Shown here in pieces: positions 63,974 to 64,000 of a stretch of 64,000 bases of DNA. The DNA is from Candidatus Eisenbergiella merdavium. Lineage in GTDB: Bacteria > Bacillota > Clostridia > Lachnospirales > Lachnospiraceae. The position numbers were made by a program, and so were the translations under genes. The stretch's first letter is position 1, and each line of letters starts with the position of its first letter. The DNA lies in NCBI GenBank assembly GCA_019119595.1, contig DWWS01000074.1:29725-93724 (forward strand). The letters are read 5' to 3'. The notes beneath the pieces were generated by a model. It was not told where the DNA came from. It saw nothing but the letters and a program-made list of their open reading frames with translations, and made no database searches.

Positions 63974-64000
63974 TTAGTTACCACACAAACAAGCAAAGGG
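63974..64000 (-). other. Likely 3' end of a minus-strand gene cut by the window edge
   Basis: Just upstream of the minus-strand terminator, stops at 63974-63976 (TAA, preceded by PFACLCGN) and 63978-63980 (TAA, preceded by LCLFVW) occur in two frames. Too little is visible to choose or identify. Confidence 0.25.

Noticed and set aside
56960..63997. Shared ACACAAACAA string in the Panacea promoter and at the right edge of the window, considered as an attachment-site repeat
   Set aside because: Only about a dozen bases match, the flanks differ, and no integrase is present between or near them.

Overview
The window reads as a chromosomal segment of an anaerobic Firmicute, most likely a Lachnospiraceae-type gut Clostridium. 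GC is moderately high in the housekeeping genes. Pointers are an [FeFe]-hydrogenase, a B12-dependent ribonucleotide reductase, tgt-yajC, a linked serC-serA-DUF1015 cluster, TTGACA/TATAAT promoters with 17 bp spacers, strong AGGAGG ribosome sites and several toxin-antitoxin pairs. No rRNA, tRNA, CRISPR array, insertion sequence or integrase was recognised.

0-13 kb: a 5'-truncated, domain-permuted GH3 glycosidase; an SDR oxidoreductase; a PucR-type regulator translationally overlapped with aroC; tgt and yajC; then a long hairpin-rich leader in front of leuB-ilvD-ilvB (branched-chain amino acids). 12-23 kb: serC-serA, a Phd/RelE-like pair, DUF1015, glgB, a MscS channel and nrdJ, largely collinear and probably partly co-transcribed. 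23-28 kb: a cytoplasmic GH30 enzyme and an overlapping gene pair joining a NuoF/GltD-like flavo-iron-sulfur protein to an [FeFe]-hydrogenase, a candidate NAD(P)-coupled hydrogenase.

28-54 kb is dominated by transport and resistance: three heterodimeric ABC exporters (28-31.8, 42.8-46.3 and 50.1-53.7 kb), a tandem-duplicated lipoprotein, a MerR/GyrI-like regulator with the diagnostic 19-bp promoter, a CPBP protease overlapping a UvrA-like ABC ATPase, and a NimA-like flavoprotein plus MATE pump behind a leader that carries its own terminator. A second toxin-antitoxin pair, a MarR-controlled exporter with two visible operators, a NiaR-like repressor with an EIIC-type permease, and an ECF sigma factor with a 390-residue extension divergent from an exporter complete this part.

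53.7-58 kb is a defence or toxin-antitoxin island, AT-rich in its AbiE and Panacea parts: AbiEi with a deleted, frameshifted AbiEii toxin, an alpha/beta hydrolase, a frameshifted XRE regulator, and a Panacea-domain antitoxin with an adjacent small partner and an operator dyad. 58-64 kb: a YtrA-type GntR regulator with a two-gene ABC transporter, an in-frame M23 peptidase/acetyltransferase fusion, a nuclease remnant, a small membrane protein, a cytoplasmic Cu/Zn-SOD-like protein behind a block of perfect hairpins, and a promoter-to-terminator unit that looks like a structured non-coding RNA.
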